Assembly: GCF_001428255.1 (NCBI RefSeq)
Contig: NZ_LMRW01000003.1
Location: forward strand, 3,466 to 67,465
DNA from: Agromyces sp. Soil535
GTDB lineage: Bacteria; Actinomycetota; Actinomycetes; Actinomycetales; Microbacteriaceae
Direction: 5' to 3'
DNA length: 64,000 nucleotides
Shown: in pieces, positions 40,305 through 49,447 of the stretch
Numbering within the stretch: position 1 is the stretch's first letter
Layout of the letters: each line of letters starts with the position of its first letter
Translations under genes and position numbers: made by a program
The notes under the pieces: generated by a model
Database searches by the model: none
Seen by the model: only the letters and a program-made list of their open reading frames with translations
Told to the model about the DNA's origin: nothing

Positions 40305-41017
40305 TGCCGCTGAATCCGTCCCGCGCGGAGCGCCCGAGCTCGCTGCGCGACTACGCCTATCGCGAGTTGCGCGATGCGATCGTCAGCGGCGAGCTCGCCC
40401 CCGGCGAGCGCCTGCGCGACCCCGAGCTCGAGCAGTGGCTCGGTGTCAGCCGCACCCCGATTCGCGAAGCAATTGCACGCCTCGAGATCGCCGGTCTCGT
40501 GCGCACCGAGCGGGCGAAGCAGACGTTCGTCGCGCCGTTCGACACCCGCTCGACGCTCGCGGCGCAGCGCATCGCCGCGGCCCTTCACGAGCTCGCGGTA
40601 CGCGACGCGGTGCCGCAACTCACCGAGGCCGACCTCGACGCCATGCGCGAGGCGAACACCAGGTTCGCGGCCGCGTTGCAGGCGCACGATGTCGAGGCCG
40701 CGATTGCGGCCGACGACGATTTCCACGGCGTCGCCGTGCGCGCGAGCGCGAACCCGCTGCTGCCGGGCCTGCTCGAACAGGTCACGCCGCTGCTGCGCCG
40801 GGTCGAGCGGGCGCGGTTCGGCTCACTCGCCGGCCGCGGCTCCGTGGCCGACCACGACCGCATCATCGCGCTGTGCGGCGCCGGCCTCGCCGACGAGGCC
40901 GGCGTCGCAGCCCGCGAGAACTGGTCGACCCTCGGGCGTCTGCTGCAGCTCGAACCGCAGCGCGACGCCGACGCGGACGCGGAGGCCGGTGCGGCATCCG
41001 TGACCGAAACGCCGTGA
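40304..41017 (+). CDS. GntR family (FCD domain) regulator next to acdS
   Basis: A 237-residue regulator. The GntR winged helix (about 10-75) has SLRDYAYRELRDAIVSGELA, RDPELEQWLGVSRTPIREAI and LVRTERAKQTFVAPF. The FadR-type FCD domain follows with the metal/ligand-binding pattern DDDFHGVAVRASANP and SVADHDRIIALCGAG. ATG 40304 is supported by the leaderless promoter and in-place operator. It ends 38 bp before the ACC deaminase gene on the same strand and most likely controls it. Confidence 0.9.
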   Translation: MPLNPSRAERPSSLRDYAYRELRDAIVSGELAPGERLRDPELEQWLGVSRTPIREAIARLEIAGLVRTERAKQTFVAPFDTRSTLAAQRIAAALHELAVRDAVPQLTEADLDAMREANTRFAAALQAHDVEAAIAADDDFHGVAVRASANPLLPGLLEQVTPLLRRVERARFGSLAGRGSVADHDRIIALCGAGLADEAGVAARENWSTLGRLLQLEPQRDADADAEAGAASVTETP

Positions 41018-41055
41018 CGGGGTTTCCGCCGCGGTATCACTGAGAGGAGCGCATC

Positions 41056-42078
41056 ATGGCACTCACCGACTTCCCCCGTCACTCGCTCACATTCGGGCCG
41101 AGTCCCGTGCATCCGGTGGACCGACTGAGCGACCATCTCGGCGGCGCCCGCATCTGGATGAAGCGGGAGGACGTCTCGAGCGGCCTCGCCTTCGGCGGCA
41201 ACAAGGTACGCAAGCTCGAGTACCTCGTGCCCGATGCGATCGCGAAGGGCGCCGACACGCTCGTCTCGATCGGCGCCGTGCAGTCCAACCACACTCGCCA
41301 GGTCGCCGCGGTCGCGGCGCACCTCGGCATGAAGTGCGTGCTCGTGCAGGAGCACTGGGTCGACTGGCCGGATGCCGTGCACGACCGGGTCGGCAACATC
41401 CTGCTGTCGCGGCTCATGGGCGCCGACGTGCGGCTCTCCCCCGCCGGGTTCGGCATCGGCTTCAAGGAGTCGTGGCGTCAGGCCCTCGCCGATGTCGAGG
41501 CATCCGGCGGCACGCCCTACGCCATCCCGGCGGGCGCCTCCGACCATCCGCTCGGCGGCCTCGGCTTCGCCAACTGGGCGCATGAGGTCGCCGCACAGGA
41601 GCGCGAGCTCGGCGTGTTCTTCGACACGATCGTGGTGTGCTCGGTCACCGGCTCCACGCACGCCGGCATGATCGCCGGCTTCGCCGACCTCGAGCAGAAC
41701 TTCGGCGGCCGGCCGCGGCGGGTACTCGGCATCGACGCGTCCGCGAAGATCGACGAGACCCGCGACCAGGTCGCGCGCGTCGCCCGCAACACGGCGGCGC
41801 TCATCGAGGTCGGCCGCGAACTGCGCGACGACGAGATCACCGTGCTCGACGGCTGGGCGGGCGACTTCTACGGCATCCCCGTCGAGTCGACCGACGAGGC
41901 GATCTACCTCACCGGCCGGCTCGAGGGCATCATCCTCGACCCGGTGTACGAGGGCAAGTCCATGGCGGGCCTCATCGACCTCGTGTCGAGCGGCAAGATC
42001 TCCCACGATTCGAACGTGCTCTTCGCGCACCTCGGCGGGCAGCCGGCCATCAACGCGTACAGCGGCCGCTACCACTGA
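41056..42078 (+). CDS. acdS: 1-aminocyclopropane-1-carboxylate (ACC) deaminase
   Basis: A 340-residue PLP enzyme cleaving ACC, the ethylene precursor of plants, to 2-oxobutyrate and ammonia. PLP binds K50 in [13 protein letters not shown]. Closeness to AcdS is clear along the whole length ([51 protein letters not shown]). The residues that separate true ACC deaminases from D-cysteine desulfhydrases are the ACC type: E299 in DPVYEGKS and L326 in LFAHLGG (equivalent to E295 and L322 in the Pseudomonas enzyme). ATG 41056 follows GAGAGGAG. It forms a unit with the GntR gene and supports a plant-associated habitat. Confidence 0.94.
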   Translation: MALTDFPRHSLTFGPSPVHPVDRLSDHLGGARIWMKREDVSSGLAFGGNKVRKLEYLVPDAIAKGADTLVSIGAVQSNHTRQVAAVAAHLGMKCVLVQEHWVDWPDAVHDRVGNILLSRLMGADVRLSPAGFGIGFKESWRQALADVEASGGTPYAIPAGASDHPLGGLGFANWAHEVAAQERELGVFFDTIVVCSVTGSTHAGMIAGFADLEQNFGGRPRRVLGIDASAKIDETRDQVARVARNTAALIEVGRELRDDEITVLDGWAGDFYGIPVESTDEAIYLTGRLEGIILDPVYEGKSMAGLIDLVSSGKISHDSNVLFAHLGGQPAINAYSGRYH

Positions 42079-42302
42079 GCCCCGCCCGCCGAGGAGCGAC
42101 GGGCGAGCCAGCCGCAACTCGAGATCCCGATGCGCGGCCTTGACGCGCGGACGCGGCATCCGCTCACCTCGCGCCTTGGTTCCCCGGCGGCCTCTCACAC
42201 CGAACCGTCGCATATCGCGGGTGCAACGCACGATGTGCGACCGTTCGATGCGACGGCTGCCCGCGCACAATAATCTCCGCCCGGCCAGCCGAGGCGCGAG
42301 CA

Positions 42303-42336
42303 CACGGCCCCGAGCGGCGTTCCGCCCGGGGCCGTG
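42303..42336 (-). terminator. Hairpin terminator after the GH43-GH51 gene
   Basis: CACGGCCCCG pairs with CGGGGCCGTG, one mismatch, then GCGG/CCGC closes the loop CGTT. It lies 11 bp beyond the stop of the minus-strand gene. The rest of the gap to acdS shows nothing further of note. Confidence 0.65.
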
Positions 42337-42346
42337 CGCTCACCCG

Positions 42347-45300
42347 CTACTTCACCGTGCAGGCATCGCCGTTCACGCTGAACGAACCGGGTTCGAGATT
42401 CCCACCCCCGTTCACCCTGCCGTTGAATCCGAGCTCGACCGTCTGGCCCGGCTCGATCGTGCCGTTCCACGGCAGGTTGCCCGCCGTCACCGCTGCACCG
42501 TCCTGGTGCCACCACGCGTCGTGGCCGGCGCGCAGCGTCTGCGTGCCGGGGAACTCGAAGCCGAGCTCCCACGCCGTGTACGGCGCATCCCCGGTGTTGG
42601 TGATGGTGAGGTCCGCTGAGAAGGACTGCTTCGACGCGCCGTTGATCACGTAGGTCACCTCGCAGCGCGGCTGCGGCTCCTCGGTGAGGGTGAGGAAGGT
42701 GATCGAGTACGCCGGGAAGTCGTAGCTGAACTCGTTGCCGCCGCCCGACCACTCCCGATCCACGGGGACGAGGTGCTCGGGGTCGGCCTTCGTGTTCACG
42801 TCGCCCGGTGCGCCCACCATCTCGGTGACCGCGACGTCGCCGTCGATCGTGAGCCCCCCGGTGACCGCCACGTCGGTGCGGGCGGTCGACCCGGTCGGGT
42901 TGACGACCTTGAGCACGAGCTCACCGGTCTCCGTATCGCGCGTGACCACCTGGTAGAGCCCCTTGGCCGACGGCTCGGTGTAGCTGAGCTGCAGCACCCC
43001 GTCGAGGTAGAGCTCGATCGTCGAGCCGTCCACCACGATCTTCACGTGGTAGTCGCGCCCGGTCTCAATGCTCCGTCCCTCCACGGCGGCGACCTCGTTC
43101 GCCGATCCACCGGCGGCGTGCTGGAGGGCCATGCGGGTATTGTTCCACCCTCCGAGGTTCCACCAGTAGAAGTCGTTGGGCGCCCCGGCCGCGAAGCCGA
43201 TCAGGAAGCCCTCGGACCCGGAGATCTTGCGTGCGTCGAGTTCGAGCGTGTAATTCGACCAGTCCCGCGCATAGGCGTCGGGAGCCAGCGAGCGCGCGTC
43301 CTGGACCGAGGTCGACGACTGCACGTACTCCCCGCCGGCGAGCGCCCATGACCCGGCAACGGGCGACCACGTCGCATCCGGGCCCTCGAACGACTCGGCG
43401 TAGAGCACGTCGCTCGTCGCGTTGTCGGTGACCCGCACCTCGTCGTAGGCCGCACTCGTGCGCCACGTCGAGAGGAACACGCCGCCGTCGAGATCGGACG
43501 CCCGGTCGGCCTCCGTGTGGCTGCTGGGCACCACCTCGTCGCCGACGTTCGTCATGAACATCTGCTGCGTGTAGTAGTTCACCGACCCCCACGACTCGTC
43601 GTTGTCGAACCACATCATGTCGGGCGCCCACTGCACGTGGTTCTCGTTCGCGAACATCGGCGCGTACGAGGCGAGCTCCACGACATCCGAGTTGCGCTCG
43701 AGCCCCGTCATGTAGGCGGCCTCGGCGAGGGCGTTCCCGAACGTGTTGCCACGCGAGGCGTACTCGCCGAGGAACACGTGCGGTCCCTCGCGGTCGTACG
43801 CGTCGTACCGCTCCGAGTTCTGCAGGAACCACGACGGGTCGTTGTAGTAGTGCTCGTCGACCATGTCGACGCCCTGCGCACGGTTGAACTCCCACAGCTC
43901 GTCGAAGCGCGCGCCCGTGTCATCCGGTCCGGAGTTCGAGATGATCGTGACCTCGGGCCACGCCGCCTCGACCGCATCGCGGAACTTCGGGAAGTTCGCC
44001 TGGAACGTGTCGGTGTTCTCCTCGTTGCCGAGCCCGATGTAGCGCAGGTCGAAGGGCTCGGGATGTCCGAGCTCGGCGCGCTTCGCGCCCCACTCGGTCG
44101 TCACGTCGCCGTTCGCGAACTCGATGAGGTCGACCGTGTCCTGCACCCACCGGTCGATGCGCGCCTGGTCGGTCATCTCGGGGATGCTGCTGCCGCAGCC
44201 GTTGGCGCCGACGGACACCACGGGAAGCGGCGTCGCGCCGAGATCCTCGGCCCACTTCAGGTACTCGAGGTAGCCGATGCCGTACGACTGGTTGTACCCC
44301 CAGAAGTTCCAGTTGGCCGGCCGCTCCTCGACCGGTCCGATGGTCTCCTTCCACTGGTAGGTGCGCCGGCGGTCCTGGCCGTCCGACTCGAGGTAGGTGT
44401 TGAAGGTTCCGACGTTCGTGACGCACCCACCGGGGAAACGCAGGAACGACGGCTCGAGTGCCGCGACCTTCTCGGCGAGGTCCTTGCGGAGCACACTCGG
44501 CCCGTTCACGGGACCGACCCAGGTGTCGACCGGGAACAGCGAGACCATGTCGAGCTGCAGCGAACCCGCAGCACCGCCGAGCACCACGAGGCGCCCGGCA
44601 TCCGTGGTCGCGTTCGAGGTGACCCGCACGTCGTACTTCCGCCACGTGTCGTCGCCGGCGACGTCGACCGTGCCGAGCGCATACTGCTCGGTGCCTGTGC
44701 TGTTCTCGACGGTCACGGTGAGCTGCTGCGCCGTCGCCGACCGCGCCCAGACCGAGAAGTCGTAGCTCGCGCCCTCCTCCACGGCGATGCCGCGATCGAA
44801 CCCGGTGTTGCGCACGCCGACGCCCGCGCCATCGGATTGCACGGTGAGCGAGAACCGGTTCGAGTCGTTCAGCCAGCGCGCCCGGTCGGCGCCCACGGCG
44901 ATGGAGCCGGTGGCGCCCCGCTCGACCTCCTCCCACGCCGTGAGTCCGGTGAACGCCCGGTTGTCGGCGGTGTTGAACTCGAACGAGCGGTTTCGCACGA
45001 GCTCCGCGTAGAGCCCGCCGTCTGCGGCGTAGTTGATGTCCTCGTAGAAGATGCCGTAGAGGTCGTCGCTCATGTCGGTGCGGGGCGCGTCGGTGTCGAT
45101 CTCGATCGAGTGCTCGGTGATCTCGACCGGCACGACCGTGAGCCGAGCCGCGTCCGCCTGGTCGCCGACGACGAGCGCGCCGCCTTCACCGAGCACGAGG
45201 TACCGGTCGTCGATGGTGTGCAGGGCGGCCTTGCCGCCGCCGACGTCGGTCAGCCGGAACACGGTCGCCTCCGCGCCGTCTGCGGCGAGCGCGAGGCGGT

Positions 45301-47830
45301 CGCCGTCGATGACGAGCAGGCGATCGCTCCCCGAGTCGCGGATCACGACGGGCCGGGCAGCGGATGCCTCGGCGCCGGCCTCGCCCGCGTCGACCTCGTC
45401 GGCGATCAGCGCGAGCTGCTCGAGCGGCCGGGTGCCGTCGAGCCGGACCGTGCCGCCGTCGCCGGCGGTGAGGTACCGCTCGTCGCCGGAGCCCTCGAAC
45501 GTGAACGTGCCCTCTGGCACGATGTCGGCACCCTCGGGCGCGACGAGTGCGAAGGAGTCGAAGGTCACCTCGTGGCTCGGCGCGGAGCCGGCCGCCAGCG
45601 CGTACAGGCCGATGCGGGCGGCGTCGAAGCCGACGGTCGCGCGCGCGGCCTCGGCCCAGTCGTGGCCCGTCCAGTAGCTCGTCACGACCTCGTCACCGGT
45701 GCGCTGCACGCGGAGGTACTCGTGCGTGGAGCCGGGGCGGGAGGTGAAGGTCGAGCCGTAGACCGCGTTCTGCTCGACGCCGTTCTCGATGATCGTCGGG
45801 CCGCCGGCCGCGAAGCTGACGTTCGTCAGGCCCGCTCGCACGTAGTTGTCGAAGTCCTTCATGACGAAGAGTCCCGCGCCCTGGAAGTCGCGGCTGACCG
45901 CGCCGCTCACCGAGGTGAACGCCGTGAAGTCGCCCGCCGGCACGTCGACGAGGAACACGTTCTTCGCCGTGTTGGCGGTCTGATAGGTGTCGCCGCTCTG
46001 CGAGTGCAGGGTGAGCGAGCCGGGGTTCTCGGTGAGCGACCACGCATCTGGCACCTCACCCTCGATCGCCCATCGGCCGTCTAGTGTGTCGCCGTCGAAC
46101 TCGTCGACCCACGCGTCGGCGGGCAGTTCGGGTGCAGCGGGGGTCTCGACCGTGACGGTGGCGGTGCCCTCGGTGCCGCGCACCGATCGTGCGGTGATCG
46201 TCGCGGTCCCGTCGGCGACGGCGGTCACGACACCGGCGGCGTCGACCGTCGCGACGGCCTCGTCGCTCGAGCTCCATGCGACGCTGCGGTCCTCAGCGGT
46301 CACGGGCGTGACGGATGCCTCGAAGCCGGCGGCCTCGCCCGCTGCCAGCGTCGCCGAGTCCGGCGTCACGGTCACGCCCTCGACGAGTGCGTCGGGCTGG
46401 TAGGTCTCGAGGAGGCGCTGGTACTCACTCGCCGTCACGGGCAGCACGGTGCCGTGGCGCGGGCTCTCGGGGAGCTGCGCCTCGGGCACCGCCGTCCACT
46501 CGCCGCTCGCGAGGTCGGGGCTCTCGAAGAGCATGTAGCCTTCGCCGCCGTGGTACGAGGGTTGGTCCTGCAGCAGGTACCACGTGGCATCCGTGTTGGA
46601 CTTGAAGACCGAGGGCCCCTCGCCGTTGGTGAAGGTGCCGCCCCAGGGGTTGGGCTGACCCACGCCGACCTGCTCGGCGATGAGGTCCCAGCCGTCGCCG
46701 TCGACGACGCCCTGCGTGCGGCGCAGATCGGTCGACTTCTCCTCGCGGACGGTGAAGTCGGACTCGTCCTTGGTGAAGCGGTAGTAGGCGCCGTTCTCGA
46801 AGGCGACGGTCGAGTCGATCATGCCGCGACCGGCTCCCTGGGGCTCGTCGATCCAGACCTGGGGCTCCGAGAAGGTGACGAAGTCGCGCGTGGTCGCGTA
46901 CATCATGCGCTGGTAGCTCGTCGCGATGTCGCGCTGGTCTGCGGGGACGTCCTCGGGGTAGAGCGCCGAGGCCCAGTAGACGACGTACTCCTCGTTCGCG
47001 GCATCCCAGTACGCCTCGGGCGCCCACGTGTTTCCGGCCTTCTCTGGCGAGACCACGATCTCGCGCTGCTCCGACCAGGTGACGAGGTCGTCGGACTCCC
47101 ACACCATGATCGAGCGGCTGCCGGTCTCCTGGGCCGTGCCGAAGTCGCCGCCGCCGTATATCTTCAGGTCGGTGGCGAGCAGGAAGAACCGGTCGCCCTC
47201 GGGTGAGCGGATGAGGAACGGGTCGCGCAGGCCCTGCTCGCCGAGCGTCGAGGCGAGCACGGACTCGCCGTCATTGAGGCTCATCCATTCCTCGGGGTCG
47301 TTGCCGACGCTCGCGGCGAAGTAGATCTCCTCACCGTCGGCGGTGGACTCGCCGACGAAGTGGGGGAAGAAGTAGGCGGCGAGCGGCTCGTCGACCGGCG
47401 ACGGGGTCACCGTGGCCACGTAGTCGTGCGTCGCGACGGCGCCGTCGAAGGTCGCGGTCGCCTCGAGGGTGACGGTGGCCGGATCCGACTCGGGCGCCGG
47501 GCGCTCGACGAGTCCATCGGTGGAGACGACGGCCGGGTCGCTCGAGGTCCACGTGAGCGACGAGCCGCCGGCTCCCGTCGCCGGGAGCGTGATGTTGCCG
47601 CGAACGTCGTCGAGGTTCGGGATCGCCACGCCTGCCGCGTCGCTCGCGGCGATGTCTGCAGGCGCGGCGGCGGCCGGTGAGGCGAAGGGCGATCCGACGG
47701 CGCCCGCAGGGGCGAGCAGGGCGAGCGTGAGCGCCGCGCACAGCGCGACGCCCGAGCGCCTGCCGATCCTTCGACGCCGGGGCGGGTGCTCGGCCACCGA
47801 CGGTGGAGCAGTGCTGCTGGACCTGGTCAT
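42347..47830 (-). CDS. Secreted GH43-GH51-CBM2 fusion, arabinofuranosidase/arabinanase type
   Basis: A secreted protein of about 1827 residues (numbering here from ATG 47833). The signal region is about 1-57. A short Big-like stretch (65-145) precedes a GH43 five-blade propeller (150-480) with D204 (LRDPFL), D340 (RGMIDSTV) and E405 (NGEGPSVF) as the catalytic triad. A Big_2 domain follows (487-565), then a LamG/CBM66-like jelly roll (570-765), a poorly defined stretch (770-903), GH51 (about 905-1710) with acid/base E1271 (IGLGNEEN) and nucleophile E1357 (VFLGEYAS) and an inserted concanavalin-like module (1480-1620), and CBM2 (1720-1828) with C1724/C1825. GH43 and GH51 both act on alpha-L-arabinofuranosides. 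ATG 47830 is better spaced from GAGAGAGG than 47833. Twin operators lie upstream. Confidence 0.9.
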   Translation of the reverse strand: MTRSSSTAPPSVAEHPPRRRRIGRRSGVALCAALTLALLAPAGAVGSPFASPAAAAPADIAASDAAGVAIPNLDDVRGNITLPATGAGGSSLTWTSSDPAVVSTDGLVERPAPESDPATVTLEATATFDGAVATHDYVATVTPSPVDEPLAAYFFPHFVGESTADGEEIYFAASVGNDPEEWMSLNDGESVLASTLGEQGLRDPFLIRSPEGDRFFLLATDLKIYGGGDFGTAQETGSRSIMVWESDDLVTWSEQREIVVSPEKAGNTWAPEAYWDAANEEYVVYWASALYPEDVPADQRDIATSYQRMMYATTRDFVTFSEPQVWIDEPQGAGRGMIDSTVAFENGAYYRFTKDESDFTVREEKSTDLRRTQGVVDGDGWDLIAEQVGVGQPNPWGGTFTNGEGPSVFKSNTDATWYLLQDQPSYHGGEGYMLFESPDLASGEWTAVPEAQLPESPRHGTVLPVTASEYQRLLETYQPDALVEGVTVTPDSATLAAGEAAGFEASVTPVTAEDRSVAWSSSDEAVATVDAAGVVTAVADGTATITARSVRGTEGTATVTVETPAAPELPADAWVDEFDGDTLDGRWAIEGEVPDAWSLTENPGSLTLHSQSGDTYQTANTAKNVFLVDVPAGDFTAFTSVSGAVSRDFQGAGLFVMKDFDNYVRAGLTNVSFAAGGPTIIENGVEQNAVYGSTFTSRPGSTHEYLRVQRTGDEVVTSYWTGHDWAEAARATVGFDAARIGLYALAAGSAPSHEVTFDSFALVAPEGADIVPEGTFTFEGSGDERYLTAGDGGTVRLDGTRPLEQLALIADEVDAGEAGAEASAARPVVIRDSGSDRLLVIDGDRLALAADGAEATVFRLTDVGGGKAALHTIDDRYLVLGEGGALVVGDQADAARLTVVPVEITEHSIEIDTDAPRTDMSDDLYGIFYEDINYAADGGLYAELVRNRSFEFNTADNRAFTGLTAWEEVERGATGSIAVGADRARWLNDSNRFSLTVQSDGAGVGVRNTGFDRGIAVEEGASYDFSVWARSATAQQLTVTVENSTGTEQYALGTVDVAGDDTWRKYDVRVTSNATTDAGRLVVLGGAAGSLQLDMVSLFPVDTWVGPVNGPSVLRKDLAEKVAALEPSFLRFPGGCVTNVGTFNTYLESDGQDRRRTYQWKETIGPVEERPANWNFWGYNQSYGIGYLEYLKWAEDLGATPLPVVSVGANGCGSSIPEMTDQARIDRWVQDTVDLIEFANGDVTTEWGAKRAELGHPEPFDLRYIGLGNEENTDTFQANFPKFRDAVEAAWPEVTIISNSGPDDTGARFDELWEFNRAQGVDMVDEHYYNDPSWFLQNSERYDAYDREGPHVFLGEYASRGNTFGNALAEAAYMTGLERNSDVVELASYAPMFANENHVQWAPDMMWFDNDESWGSVNYYTQQMFMTNVGDEVVPSSHTEADRASDLDGGVFLSTWRTSAAYDEVRVTDNATSDVLYAESFEGPDATWSPVAGSWALAGGEYVQSSTSVQDARSLAPDAYARDWSNYTLELDARKISGSEGFLIGFAAGAPNDFYWWNLGGWNNTRMALQHAAGGSANEVAAVEGRSIETGRDYHVKIVVDGSTIELYLDGVLQLSYTEPSAKGLYQVVTRDTETGELVLKVVNPTGSTARTDVAVTGGLTIDGDVAVTEMVGAPGDVNTKADPEHLVPVDREWSGGGNEFSYDFPAYSITFLTLTEEPQPRCEVTYVINGASKQSFSADLTITNTGDAPYTAWELGFEFPGTQTLRAGHDAWWHQDGAAVTAGNLPWNGTIEPGQTVELGFNGRVNGGGNLEPGSFSVNGDACTVK

Positions 47831-47919
47831 CATCGACCTCTCTCTCGTCTTCGAGTGGGCGCGCTCGTGCGCGCCACGGCGCGGAGGGTCTGCGGCCTGT
47901 CATGCGGCGCCGTGTGCGT

Positions 47920-47947
47920 TGTGAGCGCTAACATGTGAACGCTAACA
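47920..47947. promoter_or_regulatory. Abutting twin LacI-family operators
   Basis: TGTGAGCGCTAACA (47920-47933) and TGTGAACGCTAACA (47934-47947) stand directly next to each other, both with the central CG of LacI-family sites. They lie about 90 bp upstream of the GH43-GH51 gene. They differ from the A and B operators, so a third regulator, not obviously encoded in the window, is expected. Confidence 0.75.
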
Positions 47948-48001
47948 GGGCGGCGCCCGAGCGCGCTAGAGGAAATCTGCCGATCTCGCGGGCGTCCCCG
48001 G

Positions 48002-48058
48002 CGAGAGGACGGGTTCGGCGTTTCGCCACCGCCGACACCGCCGAATCCCGTCCTCTCG
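48002..48058. repeat. Long inverted repeat (19/20-bp arms)
   Basis: CGAGAGGACGGGTTCGGCG (48002-48020) pairs with CGCCGAATCCCGTCCTCTCG (48039-48058), with one bulged base and an 18-base loop. It lies between the divergent GH43-GH51 gene and the gene at 48085, so it is not a simple terminator. It ends 27 bp before the downstream start. Confidence 0.8.
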
Positions 48059-48084
48059 ATCGCGTGGCGACCTATCCTCGAGGG

Positions 48085-48708
48085 GTGCCCTCCGCCATCT
48101 CCACCGCCGCAACCGTCGTGCTCGACGCACGCGACTGGCGCGCCCGCGAGGAGGCGCATGCGGAGCGGGCGGATGCGCTCACCGCGGCGCATCGCGCCCG
48201 CGCGACGCGGGGCGAGCGGCATCCGATCGAGGACTTCCTGTTCACGTACTACCCCTACTCGCCGAGCCTGCTGCGCCGGTGGCACCCCGGCGCGGGCGTC
48301 GAGCTGGCGGATGCCGCGGGCACGCCTCGCGCGGACTGGCGCTGGTACGCGCCTGGTGCGACGGCCCGCGGGCTCATCGTCGACCGCGCCGCGATGGAGC
48401 GCGAGAAGGCGCCGATGCTGGCGACGAGCGAGCTGCTGCTCGACGCGTTCGAACTGGCCCGGGACATCCGGTATCTCGACATGCAGGCCTCGCCCTACGA
48501 CATGCGGGAGTGGGGCGGCGCCCCTGTGCGCATCGAGACGGGCGAGGGCAAGGCCGAGTACGTGCGCCGGCAGCGCGGGTTCGCCGAGCGGTCGAACGCG
48601 CTGCGGCACCGCATCCTCGACGCATGGCGGGGTGCAGGCGCCGTGGGTGAGGAAGGCGGCACGCTTGCCGCACGACACGGCACCGTCGTAGCGTCGACCC
48701 ATGGATGA
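48085..48708 (+). CDS. Conserved actinobacterial protein, often labelled 3-methyladenine DNA glycosylase
   Basis: A 207-residue protein. It reads LDARDWRAREEAHAERADAL, HPIEDFLFTYYPYSPSLLRR, WHPGAGVELADA and SPYDMREWGGAPVRIETGEG, with strongly conserved Tyr/Trp clusters. Proteins like this are frequently labelled 3-methyladenine DNA glycosylase in actinobacterial genomes; I see no motif that proves that activity. GTG 48085 is chosen because upstream codons cross the inverted repeat and are not conserved. It overlaps the TfoX-like gene by 8 bp (48701-48708). Confidence 0.65.
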   Translation: MPSAISTAATVVLDARDWRAREEAHAERADALTAAHRARATRGERHPIEDFLFTYYPYSPSLLRRWHPGAGVELADAAGTPRADWRWYAPGATARGLIVDRAAMEREKAPMLATSELLLDAFELARDIRYLDMQASPYDMREWGGAPVRIETGEGKAEYVRRQRGFAERSNALRHRILDAWRGAGAVGEEGGTLAARHGTVVASTHG

Positions 48709-49072
48709 TCGCACGCGCGGGCGCGAGCGACTGGCCGAGGTCGCGAGTGCGCTGACGGCTCGGCCGGATGTCGAGGTCGGCCGCATGTTCGGGTCCGAGG
48801 GCTACTCCGTACGCGGCAAGATGTTCGCGTTCGTCGCGAAGGACGGGCGGCTCACGGTGAAGCTCTCGGCCGAGCTCATCGAGGAGCTCGGGCTCGACAA
48901 CATGGTGATGCGCGGCAGTCCGATGCGCGAGTGGGCGGTCGTGCCGTTCGACGACGGAGCCGATCGCTGGCGTTCGGTCGCCGCGGACGCCTACGCCTTC
49001 GTGGACTCGATCACGCCGAAGTCCGACGCGGCCGGCGCGGCCGACGCCGGCCGCGCGACCGACGCCGACTGA
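48701..49072 (+). CDS. TfoX N-terminal-domain protein
   Basis: A 123-residue protein with the TfoX/Sxy N-terminal fold: LTARPDVEVGRMFGSEGYSV, RGKMFAFVAKDGRLTVKLSA, then MREWAVVPFDDGADRWRSVA. It lacks the C-terminal helix-hairpin domain of Sxy, so a competence role cannot be assumed. The Ala/Asp-rich tail is low-complexity. The start overlaps the previous gene's stop, and the stop is 4 bp before the DUF1905 gene, so the three form an operon. Confidence 0.82.
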   Translation: MDDRTRGRERLAEVASALTARPDVEVGRMFGSEGYSVRGKMFAFVAKDGRLTVKLSAELIEELGLDNMVMRGSPMREWAVVPFDDGADRWRSVAADAYAFVDSITPKSDAAGAADAGRATDAD

Positions 49073-49076
49073 GCCG

Positions 49077-49364
49077 ATGGAACTCGCGTTCAGCGGTGAG
49101 CTGTGGTTCTGGCGGGGTCCCGCGCCCTGGCACTTCGTGACGGTTCCCCACGATGAGGCCGTCGCACTCGAGGCCATCTCGCCGGCCGTCACCTACGGCT
49201 GGGGGATGATCCCGGTCACGGTGCGCATCGGCCGCAGCGACTGGGCGACGTCGCTCTGGCCGAAGGACGGCGGATACATCGTGCCGGTGAAGGCCTGGGT
49301 GCGCGAGGCCGAGGGGCTCGACGTGGGCGACCCGGTCGACGTGCGACTGACCGTCGACCTCTGA
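49077..49364 (+). CDS. DUF1905 domain protein
   Basis: A 95-residue beta-barrel-like protein: MELAFSGELWFWRGPAPWHF, VTVPHDEAV, GWGMIPVTVRIGRSDWATSL and a KDGGYIVPVKAWVREAEGLD, DVRLTVDL end. This is the DUF1905 pattern. Function unknown. It is the last gene of the three-gene operon from 48085. Confidence 0.85.
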   Translation: MELAFSGELWFWRGPAPWHFVTVPHDEAVALEAISPAVTYGWGMIPVTVRIGRSDWATSLWPKDGGYIVPVKAWVREAEGLDVGDPVDVRLTVDL

Positions 49365-49447
49365 CTCGACCGGCGCCGAAGTGCCGGAGTGCCGAAGTGC
49401 CGGGGTCTCGGTGCGCGGATGAGTCGGCGCATCGAGCCAGGCGGTCC

